From Acidobacteriota bacterium (GTDB lineage: Bacteria; Acidobacteriota; Terriglobia; Bryobacterales; Bryobacteraceae), in NCBI GenBank assembly GCA_016201205.1, contig JACQDF010000346.1, positions 1-56,500 of the forward strand: a stretch of DNA of 56,500 bases. The letters run 5' to 3'. A program made the translations under genes and the position numbers. This document shows positions 37,549 to 47,779 of this stretch, one piece after another. Position 1 is the stretch's first letter. Every line of letters starts with the position of its first letter. The notes under the pieces were generated by a model. The model worked only from the letters and a program-made list of their open reading frames with translations. It ran no database searches and was not told the origin of the DNA.

Positions 37549-39806
37549 ACCACCCCCCAGCGCCGCCGGAGGAGCCATTCGCCGGCCCGCAACAGCACAA
37601 TCAGGAAAAACACCGCCGGCATGTTCCAAAGGTCCTTGATTTCGCGAATGGTGATGCCGGCTTCCGAATACGAGATCTCGGCGGGCAGCTTTGCCAGATC
37701 GCTGACTCTGTAATACTTGCCGCCCGTTTCCGCAGCCAGCTTTTCCAGCAGCTCCCGGTTCTGCTCGGCTCCGAAATTCTCGGCGATGCCGTCTTCCCGC
37801 CGGAAATTCACCACGTCGCGGCCCGCTTCCTCTTCGCCGCGCTTGGCGAGAACCTCGGCGACGTAGGCGCCCGGCTTGTCAGCGCGCCAATCGGCGAGAT
37901 ACGTTCCCGGCACGAGCGGATCCGGGCGCATCTCGACCTGGCCGGCGACGCCTTGCGGACCGAGGATGTTCGCGCTCACCTTGGCGTCGGACATGGGCAA
38001 GTAGTTGCGGTCGCGAATTTCGGCGCGCATTGGCACCCGGGTTTCGTCGGCCAGGACCGGCTTGGGCGTCGAGGCGATCACCCGGCCCGGTGTGTCCTGG
38101 ACCAGCCAGCGCAGCAGTTGCTGCCAGAACATCTCGTGGCTCTTGTCGGCCAGCGGCTGGAGCATCTGCCAGCGCCAGCTTCCTTGGGTGGCGAACACGC
38201 CCACGCGGCCGCGGCCGTAATGCTGCGTGATCAGCAGCGGCAGGCGGCCTTTGCTCGAAGGGAGCGCGTCCGCCAGCACGATCGCGCCCGGCTTGGGCGT
38301 TCCAGTCTCCTGGTAATCGGCCAGGTAGGGCAGTTTTTTCCAGCGCTCGGCGTTCTTTTCGGGGCTCTCCTCGAGGCGGCAGATGAGGCTCTCGCGGCCC
38401 GCCTGGGTCAGCTCGACGTAAGCAGGATCACGATGAAATGTGCCCTTCCTGTCGGCAAGAACGACCGGCATCACGTCCGCCATCGCGGACTTGCCCCAGC
38501 CGCCTTCCTGTAAGCCTCCCCGGCCCGCCAGAAACAACATGCCGCCGCCACGCCGGTCGACGAACTGCTTGAGCAGCTCCATCTGCGTGGCGGTGAAATA
38601 GCCTGCTTCGACGCCGCCGATGATAATGCCCTGAAAGGCGAACAGATCATCGACTTTGGAAGGGAAGCCCTGTTCCATCTCCGCCGGGTTCGAGATGCCC
38701 TGCCGGTAAATCTTGTTCTGCGTCGTGCGCAGGATGGTGGCAAGCTGCAACGTCCGGTCTTCTTCAACGGCACGGCGGATGAACTTGAGTTCCCACTTCG
38801 GCTCGCCTTCGATGTACAGGATGCGCGGTTTGCGGTTTTCGACGTTGACCAGCCGAACGACGGAGTTGTTGTTCGGATTCTCCTCGCCGGTCAGCGGCTC
38901 GGCGGCAACCTGCAAGTTCTTGACCCCCGCCGTACCCGCGTTGAAGACAACCGACTCGGATTGCAGGGCGCCTTCAGCCTTCAGGGTGATCTCCTGGGAA
39001 GCAAGGACTGCGGAGTCGGATTTCACCGTGAGGCGCGCCTTGGCCTGGGAGTAGCCGCGGTGCTTCAAGGTGACCTGCGCGCTCAGACGGGAATCGGCCA
39101 GAGCACGTGGCGCCACCTGCACATCGGTGATCTCGATGTCCTTCTGGAATTTTTCCCGGCCGACGCCAATGGTATGGACCGGAATGCGGTGCCGCCGCAA
39201 CAGGCTGACGGTTTCCAGATCCACGCCGCCCGTATTGTCGGCGCCGTCGGAAGCCAGCACGATGGCGCCGATCGGCAACGTGGCTGATTCGGCGGCGACC
39301 TGTGCGAGGTTCTCGCCGATCCGGGTAGCGTTCCCTTGCGCGGTCACCTGGTCCAGCTTCTCGATTCGCTCCAATCCGCTCGAGAAGCGGTACAGGCGGA
39401 GCTGGAATTTCCTTCCAAGCTGCTCGATGACTCCTTTGTTGAGCGCCTCGATGGCCTGGTCCTTGCGCGTGCGCCCGTCTTCGGAGAGGCTCATCGAGCG
39501 GGAGTCATCCAACACGACGGCCACGATATTCTGCTGTGGTTTCAGCGTAGCCACGCTGATGGCGGGCTGCCAGAGAAGCAGGAGCACCAGAGCAAGAAGC
39601 GACGACTGCAACAGCCACAGCGTGACCATGCGCGTGCCCCGCATGCCGCTGGTGGCCCTGGCGCGCATTCGCCACGAGGCCATTGCCAGCAGCGCGGCCC
39701 CGGCGAGAATCAGGGCCATCAGCGCCCACACCGGCCACGCCCCCAGAAGCACAAGGTTCCCCTTGGTGAAAACCGTTCCCGGATATTTGAAGAGGAACTC
39801 GAGCAT
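37545..39806 (-). CDS. VWA domain, class I glutamine-amidotransferase-like membrane protein
   Basis: A 753-residue protein. Two membrane helices (about 20-44 and 61-80), a VWA domain with MIDAS DDSRSMS (101-106), an Ig-like/BatA-type beta region, then a GATase1-like Rossmann part (PRILYIEGEPKWELKFIRR, GIIIGGVEAGYF, GGGMLFLAGRGG) and a final membrane helix (MPAVFFLIVLLRAGEWLL). This architecture is common beside MoxR/DUF58 genes in Acidobacteriota and Planctomycetes. The GATase nucleophile Cys is not seen, so it is probably a structural fold. It lies 28 bases downstream of DUF4159 and overlaps the caspase-like gene by 4 bases. Confidence 0.83.
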   Translation of the reverse strand: MLEFLFKYPGTVFTKGNLVLLGAWPVWALMALILAGAALLAMASWRMRARATSGMRGTRMVTLWLLQSSLLALVLLLLWQPAISVATLKPQQNIVAVVLDDSRSMSLSEDGRTRKDQAIEALNKGVIEQLGRKFQLRLYRFSSGLERIEKLDQVTAQGNATRIGENLAQVAAESATLPIGAIVLASDGADNTGGVDLETVSLLRRHRIPVHTIGVGREKFQKDIEITDVQVAPRALADSRLSAQVTLKHRGYSQAKARLTVKSDSAVLASQEITLKAEGALQSESVVFNAGTAGVKNLQVAAEPLTGEENPNNNSVVRLVNVENRKPRILYIEGEPKWELKFIRRAVEEDRTLQLATILRTTQNKIYRQGISNPAEMEQGFPSKVDDLFAFQGIIIGGVEAGYFTATQMELLKQFVDRRGGGMLFLAGRGGLQEGGWGKSAMADVMPVVLADRKGTFHRDPAYVELTQAGRESLICRLEESPEKNAERWKKLPYLADYQETGTPKPGAIVLADALPSSKGRLPLLITQHYGRGRVGVFATQGSWRWQMLQPLADKSHEMFWQQLLRWLVQDTPGRVIASTPKPVLADETRVPMRAEIRDRNYLPMSDAKVSANILGPQGVAGQVEMRPDPLVPGTYLADWRADKPGAYVAEVLAKRGEEEAGRDVVNFRREDGIAENFGAEQNRELLEKLAAETGGKYYRVSDLAKLPAEISYSEAGITIREIKDLWNMPAVFFLIVLLRAGEWLLRRRWGVV

Positions 39807-39834
39807 CTCAGGCTTCGGGCAATCTTCTCCTTGT

Positions 39835-40638
39835 CTAATGCGTCATCGCGTAGATGATGTAGTTGATGCCGACGCGAAAAGCGAGCGACGCGTACCGCTC
39901 CGGATAGCGGGGATGATCCGCCCACTCCCAGGCGTCCCCCAGATCCATGTTGTGGCAGATGGCCACCATGATCCGGCCCTTGTCATCATAAATGGCCCGC
40001 CAGCGGGGCTCGACGCCATCGTACTCGTAGGTGCGGCCGGTGTAGAACATGATGATGCCAGGCACCTGGAAGCGCTCGTCCAGGTCGTAAAGAACATGGA
40101 AAATGGCGTCCTTATTCTCGATCTCCACGATCGGCCGATCAGGGAACACGCGATTCATACTGGCCGTGAAGATATCCCATTCGAAGGTGCCGTGGAAATC
40201 GTCGGTCATCAGGAAGCCGCCGCGCAGAAGATATTCGCGAAGCTTCTTGCACTGATGATCCGGCAAATCCCAATGTCCGGGTTCGACTGCGTAGATCCAG
40301 GGAAAATTGAAGACCGCATCGCTTTCCAGATCGACCACTTCTTCCATGCTGCGCGTGTGAATCCGCGTCAGCCGGCGGACGCCCTGGACGAACTGGCGGT
40401 CGGCTTTGGGGTAATCCACCGTCCAGTTTCCGCGCATCGACCACATGCTGCTTCCGCCCCGGAAAGACGGATAGCGCAGGCGGGCAAATGCATACTCGGT
40501 TTTCTCGTTCGCGTCCGGCGGAATCGGGATCGGAGCGTCGTCTTCGTCGAACAGCATCCGCCCGCGCTGCAAGGCGTACCCGATGCTCATGAGCGCAACG
40601 AGCGCCCCAAGCGCCAGAATCACACTGCGCAATCGCAT
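39835..40638 (-). CDS. DUF4159 protein (first gene of the MoxR operon)
   Basis: A 267-residue protein with an N-terminal membrane helix or signal (SVILALGALVALMSIGYAL). The mature part has the DUF4159 pattern: FARLRYPSF at the start, WTVDYPKADRQF, LREYLLRGGFLMTDDFHG and a C-terminal ASLAFRVGINYIIYAMTH. The fold is GATase-like but lacks a nucleophile. DUF4159 genes co-occur with MoxR, DUF58 and VWA genes. It is the promoter-proximal gene of the block and is divergent from the PSCyt/DUF1553 operon across 134 bases. Confidence 0.88.
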   Translation of the reverse strand: MRLRSVILALGALVALMSIGYALQRGRMLFDEDDAPIPIPPDANEKTEYAFARLRYPSFRGGSSMWSMRGNWTVDYPKADRQFVQGVRRLTRIHTRSMEEVVDLESDAVFNFPWIYAVEPGHWDLPDHQCKKLREYLLRGGFLMTDDFHGTFEWDIFTASMNRVFPDRPIVEIENKDAIFHVLYDLDERFQVPGIIMFYTGRTYEYDGVEPRWRAIYDDKGRIMVAICHNMDLGDAWEWADHPRYPERYASLAFRVGINYIIYAMTH

Positions 40639-40689
40639 GAGCCCGCCCCCGTTTGGTTCCTAGAATAGCACAGGGGTGTGATGAACTCT

Positions 40690-40718
40690 TTGACGCGCCA
40701 GAAAGGTGTTGGTGTACT
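40690..40718 (+). promoter_or_regulatory. candidate promoter for the 40773-47395 operon
   Basis: TTGACG at 40690-40695, a 17-base spacer and TGTACT at 40713-40718. Transcription would begin near 40725, about 48 bases before the ATG at 40773. For the opposite operon (DUF4159 at 40638) I see only a weak TATTCT-like -10 on the minus strand. Confidence 0.4.
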
Positions 40719-40772
40719 GGAAAAACGCCGGCGGCGCTGTCCGGGATACGATAGGGATGATCGGCGTTGGAA

Positions 40773-43700
40773 ATGACGCGAAGCTTCTCGACACTGTTGC
40801 TGGCAGCCTGGCCTGGGCTGGCCTTGGACTTCAACCGTAACGTCCGGCCCATCCTGTCGGACCGCTGCTTTTCCTGCCATGGGCCGGATACAGCAAGCCG
40901 CCAGGCCGGGCTGCGCCTGGATCAGGAAGAGTCAGCCAAGGCCGCTCTGCGCGGCAAGCGTCCGATTGTGCCTGGCGATCCGGAGGGCAGCGAAGTGTAC
41001 CGGCGCATCGCCTCGGACAACAAGGCGCAGCGCATGCCGCCGGCCTATGCCGGGCATGAGAAGCTTTCCGCGGCGGAGATCGGCGTCCTCAGGCGCTGGA
41101 TTGCGGAAGGCGCTCCGTGGCAGGGCCATTGGGCCTTTCTTGCTCCCGTGCGGCCAAACATTCCGCCGCTGAAAAACACCGCCTGGGTGCGCAGTCCGAT
41201 AGATGCTTACGTGCTCAACAAACTGGAGCGCGAAGGATTGAGTCCCTCGCCGGAAGCGCCAAAAGATACATTGCTTCGCCGCGTCACGCTGGATCTGACC
41301 GGCTTGCCGCCAACGCCGGCGCAAGTGAACGCGTTCGTGAACGACGCGTCTCCGGACGCCTACGAAAAAGTGGTCGACCGCCTGCTGGCTTCCCCGCGCT
41401 ATGCCGAGCGCATGGCGATCCGGTGGCTCGAAGCCGCTCGCTACGCCGACACCAACGGCTACCAAAGCGACGGTCAGCGCGACATGTACCGCTGGCGTGA
41501 CTGGGTGATTGACGCCTTCCACCGGAACATGCCCTTTGACCGCTTCACCATCGAGCAGATCGCCGGCGATCTGCTGCCCAACGCCACCCTGGATCAGAAG
41601 ATCGCCTCGGCTTTTCATCGCAACCATCGCACCAACGCGGAAGGCGGCATTGTGGAAGAAGAGTTCCGCGTCGAGTATGTCGCAGACCGCGTCGAGACGA
41701 CGGCCACGGTATGGCTCGGGCTGACGATGGGCTGCGCCCGCTGCCACGACCACAAATACGATCCGTTCACGCAGAAAGATTTTTACCGGCTGTTCGCCTC
41801 TTTCAACAACGTGCCTGAGCGCGGGCTGGTGTACAACTTCGGCAACGAAGAGCCGTTCCTGAAAGCGCCGACGCCGGAACACACGCGCAAGCTGGCGGAA
41901 CTCGACCGCCGGGTGCGGGAAGCAGGGCAACGCTGGGCCTCCCTTCAGGATCGCCTGGACAAAGAGCAGGCCAGGTGGGAGAAAGGACTTCGCAAGGCCG
42001 GCGAGCTCGAGTGGACGATCTCCGGCGGGCGGGTGTTGCATCTGCCGCTCGGAGAAGCGCGCTTCGACGGAGAACGCGTGGTCGAGGCGGGCTATGACGT
42101 GGCCAAATTCGACTATCAGGATCCGTTTACGCTGGCCGCATGGATCAAGCCGGAGTCGCCCAACGGAGCGATTGTTTCGCGCGCCGAGGACTACTTCGAG
42201 GGCGAAGGGTACACCTGGTTTCTGATGGACGGGAAGCTGCGGCTGCACATCACGCGGCGGTTCACGGACATCAGCCTGCGCATCGAGACGGTGAAGCCCA
42301 TCCTGCTGAACCAATGGCAGCACGTCGGGGTGACCTACGACGGCTATCGAAAAGGGGCCGGCGTGAAGATGTACGTCAACGGAGAGCGGCAGGAGCTGAA
42401 GATTCTGTTTGACGAGCTGACGTATCCGTACGCACCCAAGGAGCCGTTCCGCGTCGGCGCAGGCGCCGGGCCCAAGCACCGCTTTCGCGGCCTGATCGAG
42501 GACGTGCGCGCCTACAACATCGCTTTGTCGCCGGAGCAGGTGAGTGTGCTGCCGCTGCCCGAGACGGTGACCGAGCTGGCCAGGATTCCGGCCAACGCCC
42601 GTTCCAAGCCACAGGCCGGCAAACTGCGTTTCTGCTTCCTCGACAGGTTTGCATCCGAGGAGATCCGCAGCGCACTCAGGGACCTTGAACAGGCGCGGAA
42701 AGAGCGCAAGAAATACTTCGAGTCGATTCCGACCGTGATGGTGATGGCGGAAAACGCCACACCTCGCGACACGTTCGTGCTCAAGCGCGGGGCCTACGAT
42801 CAGCCGGGAGAGAAAGTGATGCCGGCCGTGCCCGCCGTGCTGCCGCAACTGAAACGGGAGTGGCCGGACAACCGCCTCGGCCTGGCGCGCTGGCTGGTGG
42901 ACCGTTCCAATCCATTAACCGCGCGCGTTACGGTGAACCGCTTCTGGCAGATGCTGTTCGGTACGGGTCTGGTGAAGACCGCGGAGGACTTCGGCTCGCA
43001 GGGCGAATGGCCGTTGCAGGCGGATCTGCTCGACTGGCTGGCGGTCGAGTTCATGGACAGCGGATGGAACGTGAAGGGCATCCTGAAGACGATCGTGACG
43101 AGCAGCACCTACCGGCAGTCGTCCAGGCTTACTCCGGAACTGCTCGCGAAAGATCCCGAGAATCGCCTGCTGGCGCGCGGGCCGCGGCTGCGCCTGAGCG
43201 CGGAGATGATTCGGGATCAGGCTCTGGCCATTTCCGGACTGCTGGTGGAAAAAGTCGGAGGGCCTTCGGTGAAGCCGTACCAGCCGCCGGGGTTGTGGCA
43301 GGAGCTGGCGGGGGGCAGCGGCTACAAGCAGGACAAAGGCGAGGGGCTCTATCGCCGCAGCCTGTACACCTATTGGAAGAGGACTGTGGCGCCACCGGCG
43401 ATGATCACCTTCGACTCGCCGACTCGCGAGAATTGCATCGTGCGTGAGACACGCACCAACACGCCTCTGCAAGCGCTGAACCTGATGAACGATGTAACGT
43501 ATCTCGAGGCATCGCGCAAGCTGGCCGAGCGGATGATGATCGAGGGTGGCGGCGATCCCGGCGAGCGCATACGATACGCCTTCCGGCTGGCGCTGGCGCG
43601 CGAGCCTCGCGAGCGTGAAGCGCAGGTGCTGGGGAGAGTGTGGGAGCAGTTGCGATCCCGCTACCGGCGGGACCGGGACGCGGCCGTGAAATACCTTTCG

Positions 43701-43808
43701 CCAGGCGAGTCGGCGCGCGACGAATCGCTGGATCCGTCCGAGCTGGCTGCTTACGCAAGCGTGGCCAGCCTGATCCTGAACCTCGACGAAACGGTGACCA
43801 AGGAATAA
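40773..43808 (+). CDS. PSCyt1-PSCyt2(DUF1549)-LamG-DUF1553 exported cytochrome-type protein
   Basis: A 1011-residue protein with an N-terminal signal ([16 protein letters not shown]). Domains in order are a Planctomycete-type cytochrome domain with heme-binding CFSCH (C32, C35, H36); DUF1549 with [31 protein letters not shown] and a second CxxCH ([14 protein letters not shown]); a LamG/concanavalin-like insert (about 415-595: [36 protein letters not shown]); and DUF1553 ([46 protein letters not shown]). These proteins accompany DUF1501 partners and are thought to act in periplasmic polysaccharide oxidation or degradation. TTG 40767 is an alternative start. Confidence 0.92.
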   Translation: MTRSFSTLLLAAWPGLALDFNRNVRPILSDRCFSCHGPDTASRQAGLRLDQEESAKAALRGKRPIVPGDPEGSEVYRRIASDNKAQRMPPAYAGHEKLSAAEIGVLRRWIAEGAPWQGHWAFLAPVRPNIPPLKNTAWVRSPIDAYVLNKLEREGLSPSPEAPKDTLLRRVTLDLTGLPPTPAQVNAFVNDASPDAYEKVVDRLLASPRYAERMAIRWLEAARYADTNGYQSDGQRDMYRWRDWVIDAFHRNMPFDRFTIEQIAGDLLPNATLDQKIASAFHRNHRTNAEGGIVEEEFRVEYVADRVETTATVWLGLTMGCARCHDHKYDPFTQKDFYRLFASFNNVPERGLVYNFGNEEPFLKAPTPEHTRKLAELDRRVREAGQRWASLQDRLDKEQARWEKGLRKAGELEWTISGGRVLHLPLGEARFDGERVVEAGYDVAKFDYQDPFTLAAWIKPESPNGAIVSRAEDYFEGEGYTWFLMDGKLRLHITRRFTDISLRIETVKPILLNQWQHVGVTYDGYRKGAGVKMYVNGERQELKILFDELTYPYAPKEPFRVGAGAGPKHRFRGLIEDVRAYNIALSPEQVSVLPLPETVTELARIPANARSKPQAGKLRFCFLDRFASEEIRSALRDLEQARKERKKYFESIPTVMVMAENATPRDTFVLKRGAYDQPGEKVMPAVPAVLPQLKREWPDNRLGLARWLVDRSNPLTARVTVNRFWQMLFGTGLVKTAEDFGSQGEWPLQADLLDWLAVEFMDSGWNVKGILKTIVTSSTYRQSSRLTPELLAKDPENRLLARGPRLRLSAEMIRDQALAISGLLVEKVGGPSVKPYQPPGLWQELAGGSGYKQDKGEGLYRRSLYTYWKRTVAPPAMITFDSPTRENCIVRETRTNTPLQALNLMNDVTYLEASRKLAERMMIEGGGDPGERIRYAFRLALAREPREREAQVLGRVWEQLRSRYRRDRDAAVKYLSPGESARDESLDPSELAAYASVASLILNLDETVTKE

Positions 43809-43824
43809 GCTGATGGAAAGGCTG

Positions 43825-45222
43825 ATGACGCGCCGTTATTTTTTTGGCAGAACCGCGACCGGCATCGGCATCCCCGCGCTGGCCAGCCTGCTCGGCGCCG
43901 ACAACGGCGGCCTTCCAGGTCTGCCGCATTTCCCGCCCAAAGCGCGCCGCATCATATGGCTGTTTCAGTCCGGCGGTCCGTCGCAAATGGAGTTGTTTGA
44001 CTACAAGCCCCGGCTCAAGGAATTCGCCGGCATCGATCTTCCGGAATCCGTGCGCATGGGCCAGAGACTGACGGGCATGTCGGCGACGCAATCGAGTTTT
44101 CCGATTGTTCCGTCGCGATTCTCCCTGGCCCGGCACGGGCAATCGGGGGCCTGGGTGAGCGAGCTGCTGCCGCAGACGGCGGGCATCGCCGACGAGCTGA
44201 CCTTCATCAAGTCGATGCACACCGAGGCGATCAACCACGATCCGGCGGTGACGTACATCCAGACCGGCGCGCAGATCGCCGGCCGGCCGAGCATCGGTGC
44301 GTGGCTCTCCTACGGCCTTGGCGGCGAGACAAAGGATTTGCCGGCGTTCGTGGTGATGATTTCGCCGGGGCAAGGAGGGGGTGGCCAGCCGCTGTACGAC
44401 CGGCTGTGGGGAAGCGGGTTTCTTCCAACACGGTATCAAGGCGTCAAGTTCCGCTCGGTCGGTGACCCGGTGCTCTATCTGTCGAATCCCGCCGGCTTCA
44501 CCAGTGAGGATCGCCGCAAATACCTGGACGCGCTCAGCGAGCTGAATCAGAGCAAGCTCGAAGAATTCGGCGATCCGGAGATCGCGACGCGGATCGCGCA
44601 GTATGAGATGGCGTTCCGCATGCAGTCCTCGGTGCCGGAACTCACGGATCTCTCCAAAGAGCCCGCGTCCATCTTCGAGCTGTACGGGCCCGATGCTCGC
44701 AAGCCGGGTACGTTCGCTGCCAATTGTCTGCTGGCGCGGCGGCTGGCTGAGCGTGGCGTGCGCTTCATCCAGCTCTTTCATCGCGATTGGGACCATCACG
44801 GGCAGCTCCCACAGAATCTGCCCCGCCGCTGCAAGGAAACGGACCAGCCGGCGGCGGCTCTGATCCGGGATCTGAAGCAGCGCGGCATGCTCGACGAAAC
44901 GCTGGTGGTGTGGGGCGGGGAATTCGGCCGTACGGCCTACTGCCAGGGCCGGCTCACGGATCAGGAATACGGCCGCGACCATCATCCGCGCTGCTTCACC
45001 ATGTGGATGGCGGGCGGCGGCGTCAAGTCCGGGCTGACGCACGGCGAAACGGATGATTACTGCTACAACATCGTGCGCGACCCGGTGCACATCCACGACT
45101 TGCAGGCGACGATTCTCCATTGTCTGGGCATCGATCATACGCGGCTCACGTACAAGTACATGGGGCGCAACTTCCGGCTGACGGATATTCACGGGCGCGT
45201 CGTGAAGGAAGTGCTGGCGTGA
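43825..45222 (+). CDS. DUF1501 exported protein (sulfatase/phosphatase-fold partner)
   Basis: A 465-residue protein. ATG 43825 is preferred to ATG 43813 because GGAAAGG lies just before it and the product then begins with a Tat-like head ([18 protein letters not shown]). DUF1501 landmarks are [45 protein letters not shown]-like metal-binding segment ([14 protein letters not shown]), [10 protein letters not shown] and [19 protein letters not shown]. The fold is alkaline-phosphatase-like. The partner gene is 16 bases upstream (stop 43808), and the quinone oxidoreductase gene overlaps the stop as GTGA. Role in the periplasm inferred. Confidence 0.92.
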   Translation: MTRRYFFGRTATGIGIPALASLLGADNGGLPGLPHFPPKARRIIWLFQSGGPSQMELFDYKPRLKEFAGIDLPESVRMGQRLTGMSATQSSFPIVPSRFSLARHGQSGAWVSELLPQTAGIADELTFIKSMHTEAINHDPAVTYIQTGAQIAGRPSIGAWLSYGLGGETKDLPAFVVMISPGQGGGGQPLYDRLWGSGFLPTRYQGVKFRSVGDPVLYLSNPAGFTSEDRRKYLDALSELNQSKLEEFGDPEIATRIAQYEMAFRMQSSVPELTDLSKEPASIFELYGPDARKPGTFAANCLLARRLAERGVRFIQLFHRDWDHHGQLPQNLPRRCKETDQPAAALIRDLKQRGMLDETLVVWGGEFGRTAYCQGRLTDQEYGRDHHPRCFTMWMAGGGVKSGLTHGETDDYCYNIVRDPVHIHDLQATILHCLGIDHTRLTYKYMGRNFRLTDIHGRVVKEVLA

Positions 45223-46154
45223 AGGCGATCGTTGTCCGCGAGGGCAATCTGCTGTGGGAAGAGACGCCCGACGTGACGACCGGTCCGGAAGAAGTCGTCG
45301 TGCGTGTGCGTGCGGCCGGTGTGAACCGCGCGGATCTGCTGCAAGCGCGTGGCGCGTATCCGCCGCCTCCGGGGGCAAGCCGGATTCTGGGTCTCGAGAT
45401 AGCGGGAGAAGCGAATGGCATGCGAGTCTGCTCGCTGCTGCCCGGCGGTGGCTATGCCGAGAAAGCAACCGCGCACCGGCAGATGCTGATGCCGCTGCCG
45501 GAGCACTGGAGCTTCGCCCAAGGCGCCGCCGTGCCCGAGGCGTGGTTCACCGCGTTCGTGAACCTGTTTCTGGAGGGCGGGCTGCGCAAAGGTGAGGCGG
45601 TGCTGATTCATGCCGGCGCCAGCGGCGTCGGCACGGCGGCCATCCAGCTTGCACGTGATGCAGGCGCGCTCGTCCTGGTCACCGTTGGCTCGGCGGAGAA
45701 AGCGGCGCGCTGCCGTGAGCTCGGCGCCGACATCATTATCCATTACAGAGAGCAGGATTTTGCCGCCCGGGCGCTCGAGGCAACGGAAAACCGCGGCGTG
45801 GATCTGATTCTCGATTGCGTCGGCGGCTCGTATCTTGCGGCCAATCTCGAGGCGCTGGCGAGGCTGGGGCGACTGGTGAACATCGGGCTGCTTGGCGGCC
45901 CCAAGGCGGAGCTGAACCTGGGCGCGGTGCTGATGAAACGGCTGCGCATCATCGGGTCCACGCTGCGGTCGCGCCCGCGGGATGAGCACATCGCCATCAC
46001 GCGTGAGTTTCGCGAGCGTTATTGGGATAAGCTGGTTTCCGGCGCATTCAAGATTGTCCTGGACCGCACGTTCCCCGTCGCGGAGGCGGGCCAGGCGCAC
46101 CAGTACATGGCGGAGAATCGAAATATCGGCAAGGTGGTGTTGGAAATTCCATGA
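45219..46154 (+). CDS. zinc-independent quinone oxidoreductase (PIG3/QOR type, MDR superfamily)
   Basis: A 311-residue cytoplasmic NAD(P)H:quinone oxidoreductase. The GTG at 45219 overlaps the DUF1501 stop by 4 bases; the longer frame inside that gene is rejected. Landmarks are [20 protein letters not shown] (the PIG3/TIGR02824-like head), [10 protein letters not shown], the cofactor Rossmann loop [15 protein letters not shown] and LILDCVGG. No structural zinc Cys cluster is present. The stop overlaps the next start by ATGA. A cytoplasmic redox enzyme coupled to exported cytochrome-type proteins is noteworthy; it may recycle quinone reduced by that oxidation. Confidence 0.88.
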   Translation: MKAIVVREGNLLWEETPDVTTGPEEVVVRVRAAGVNRADLLQARGAYPPPPGASRILGLEIAGEANGMRVCSLLPGGGYAEKATAHRQMLMPLPEHWSFAQGAAVPEAWFTAFVNLFLEGGLRKGEAVLIHAGASGVGTAAIQLARDAGALVLVTVGSAEKAARCRELGADIIIHYREQDFAARALEATENRGVDLILDCVGGSYLAANLEALARLGRLVNIGLLGGPKAELNLGAVLMKRLRIIGSTLRSRPRDEHIAITREFRERYWDKLVSGAFKIVLDRTFPVAEAGQAHQYMAENRNIGKVVLEIP

Positions 46155-47395
46155 CACAAACAGCGATCCTTATGTTTTGGACCGGCATTTTGCTGGCTCA
46201 GCCCTACGACCTGCTTTTGAAAGGCGGGCATGTCATTGATCCGAAGAACAAGATCAGCGGCCTGATGGACGTCGCCATCGCCGGAGGCAAGATCGCGGCC
46301 GTGGCGCCGAACATCGCTGCCTCGCAGGCGCGACGGGTGGCGAATGTGAAAGGGCTTTACGTGACGGCAGGCCTGATCGATCTTCATGTGCACGTGTACA
46401 CCGGCACGGGGATTCCCGGCGTGCTCACCGGGGATCACAGCGTCTATCCGGATGGGTTCTCTTTCCGTAGCGGGGTGACGACGATGGTGGATGCCGGCAC
46501 GGCGGGCTGGCGCAACTTCCCGGATTTTCGCAAGCGCATCATCGACCGCTCGCGGACGCGTGTTCTGGCGTTGTTGAACATCGTCGGCGGCGGCATGGGC
46601 ACGACCAGCGAACATGATCCGAAGGACATGGATGCCGAGGCCGCTGCCAAGATGGCCAAAGCGCATCCCGATGTCATCGTGGGGTTCAAGTCGGCGCACT
46701 ACAACGGCCCGGGCTGGCCGTCGGTGGACGGCGCGGTGAAGGCGGGCACGCTCACCAATCTGCCGGTGATGGTCGATTTCGGCTTCATCAACGAGCAACG
46801 CAACATCAGCACGCTGTTCATGGACAAGCTGCGCCCCGGTGATATTTACACGCACTGCTATTCTGGCCATCGCGACGAGGTCCTGAACGGCAAGCTCAAC
46901 CCGGCGATGGAAGCGGGCCGCAAGCGCGGCATTATCTTCGATATCGGCCACGGCGGCGGCAGCTTCTATTGGCCGGTGGCGACCAAGGCTTATGAAGCGA
47001 AGTTCTTCCCGGACTCGGTTTCCACCGATCTGCACACCGGCAGCATGAACGCCGGCATGAAGGACATGGTGAACGTGATGTCGAAGATTCTGAATCTGGG
47101 GTCCTCGCTGGATGACGTGATCCGTATGTCCACCTGGAACCCGGCGAACCAGATCAAGCGGCCGGAGTTGGGACATCTTTCGGCGGGCGCCGAAGCGGAC
47201 GTGACGGTGCTGGCGCTGGAGCGCGGCAACTTCGGTTTTATCGATTCGGCGGGCGCCCGCCGGTCAGGTACCGAACGGCTGGTGGCGGAAATGACGATTC
47301 GCAAGGGCGCGGTGATGTGGGATCTGAATGGCCGCGCCAGCACGGATTGGGAGAGATTCACGTACCGCCCGCGGCCGGCCCCGAAAGGACGTTAG
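46151..47395 (+). CDS. exported metallo-amidohydrolase/deacetylase (D-aminoacylase/dihydroorotase superfamily)
   Basis: A 414-residue protein with a hydrophobic head (LMFWTGILLAQ) that could be a signal peptide. Amidohydrolase motifs: the paired metal HVHVY in LIDLHVHVYTG, GFKSAHYNGPG with a candidate carbamylated Lys, a His in THCYSGHRD, IGHGGGSF and STDLHTGS with the final Asp. The closest group is the EF_0837/AHA_3915-type amidohydrolase/deacetylase family. Substrate is probably an N-acyl or cyclic amide compound. Last gene of the four-gene operon; it starts by ATGA overlap with the oxidoreductase gene. Confidence 0.85.
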   Translation: MTQTAILMFWTGILLAQPYDLLLKGGHVIDPKNKISGLMDVAIAGGKIAAVAPNIAASQARRVANVKGLYVTAGLIDLHVHVYTGTGIPGVLTGDHSVYPDGFSFRSGVTTMVDAGTAGWRNFPDFRKRIIDRSRTRVLALLNIVGGGMGTTSEHDPKDMDAEAAAKMAKAHPDVIVGFKSAHYNGPGWPSVDGAVKAGTLTNLPVMVDFGFINEQRNISTLFMDKLRPGDIYTHCYSGHRDEVLNGKLNPAMEAGRKRGIIFDIGHGGGSFYWPVATKAYEAKFFPDSVSTDLHTGSMNAGMKDMVNVMSKILNLGSSLDDVIRMSTWNPANQIKRPELGHLSAGAEADVTVLALERGNFGFIDSAGARRSGTERLVAEMTIRKGAVMWDLNGRASTDWERFTYRPRPAPKGR

Positions 47396-47779
47396 CAGGG
47401 CCGGACAGAGTTGCTTCCAGCCGCAGGCCGGGCTTCTTCACATCTGTTATACTAAAGGGAATGGTTGTGCGTGCTTTTCGGGGAGAGGGCCTGTCTTGCC
47501 GTGCGCTCCGATTCCCGATGACGGCGCTTAGCTTTTGAGGAACTCGCTCGCACAACGCGCCGGGCCTGGCAGCAGCCGGCGAGTTCCTCACCGGTATGGA
47601 GGCCGGCCCGGCCTGTGCGAGCTACTAAGGGACTGCATGCCTGAAGTGACGGCCAGTTACGGGCGAATGTCTACTTCGCCGCGGAGAGCTGCCATGGTGG
47701 CAGAGGTTCCCGAGTTGTCAAAATCCGTGTGCCCCTCTTCGTCTGGAAGCAGGCGCGCATACGACACTGAGAGGAAAAT
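47396..47779 (+). promoter_or_regulatory. leader of the TonB receptor with two competing stem-loops
   Basis: No gene is supported here. A TATACT at 47448-47453 may be a -10 (no good -35). Stem A: GAGGAACTCGC (47537-47547) pairs perfectly with GCGAGTTCCTC (47579-47589). Stem B: GCTCGCACA (47546-47554) plus GCCGGGCC (47559-47566) pairs with GGCCCGGC (47605-47612) plus TGTGCGAGC (47614-47622). A and B share bases 47546-47547, and A's 3' arm lies in B's loop, so they compete or form a pseudoknot. A further small hairpin CTGCCA-TGG-TGGCAG lies at 47689-47703. The Shine-Dalgarno GAGAGGA lies just before ATG 47780. Confidence 0.6.

Noticed and set aside
43405-45468. Long minus-strand frame across DUF1501 and the oxidoreductase
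   Set aside because: Spans two real coupled genes and has no recognisable content.
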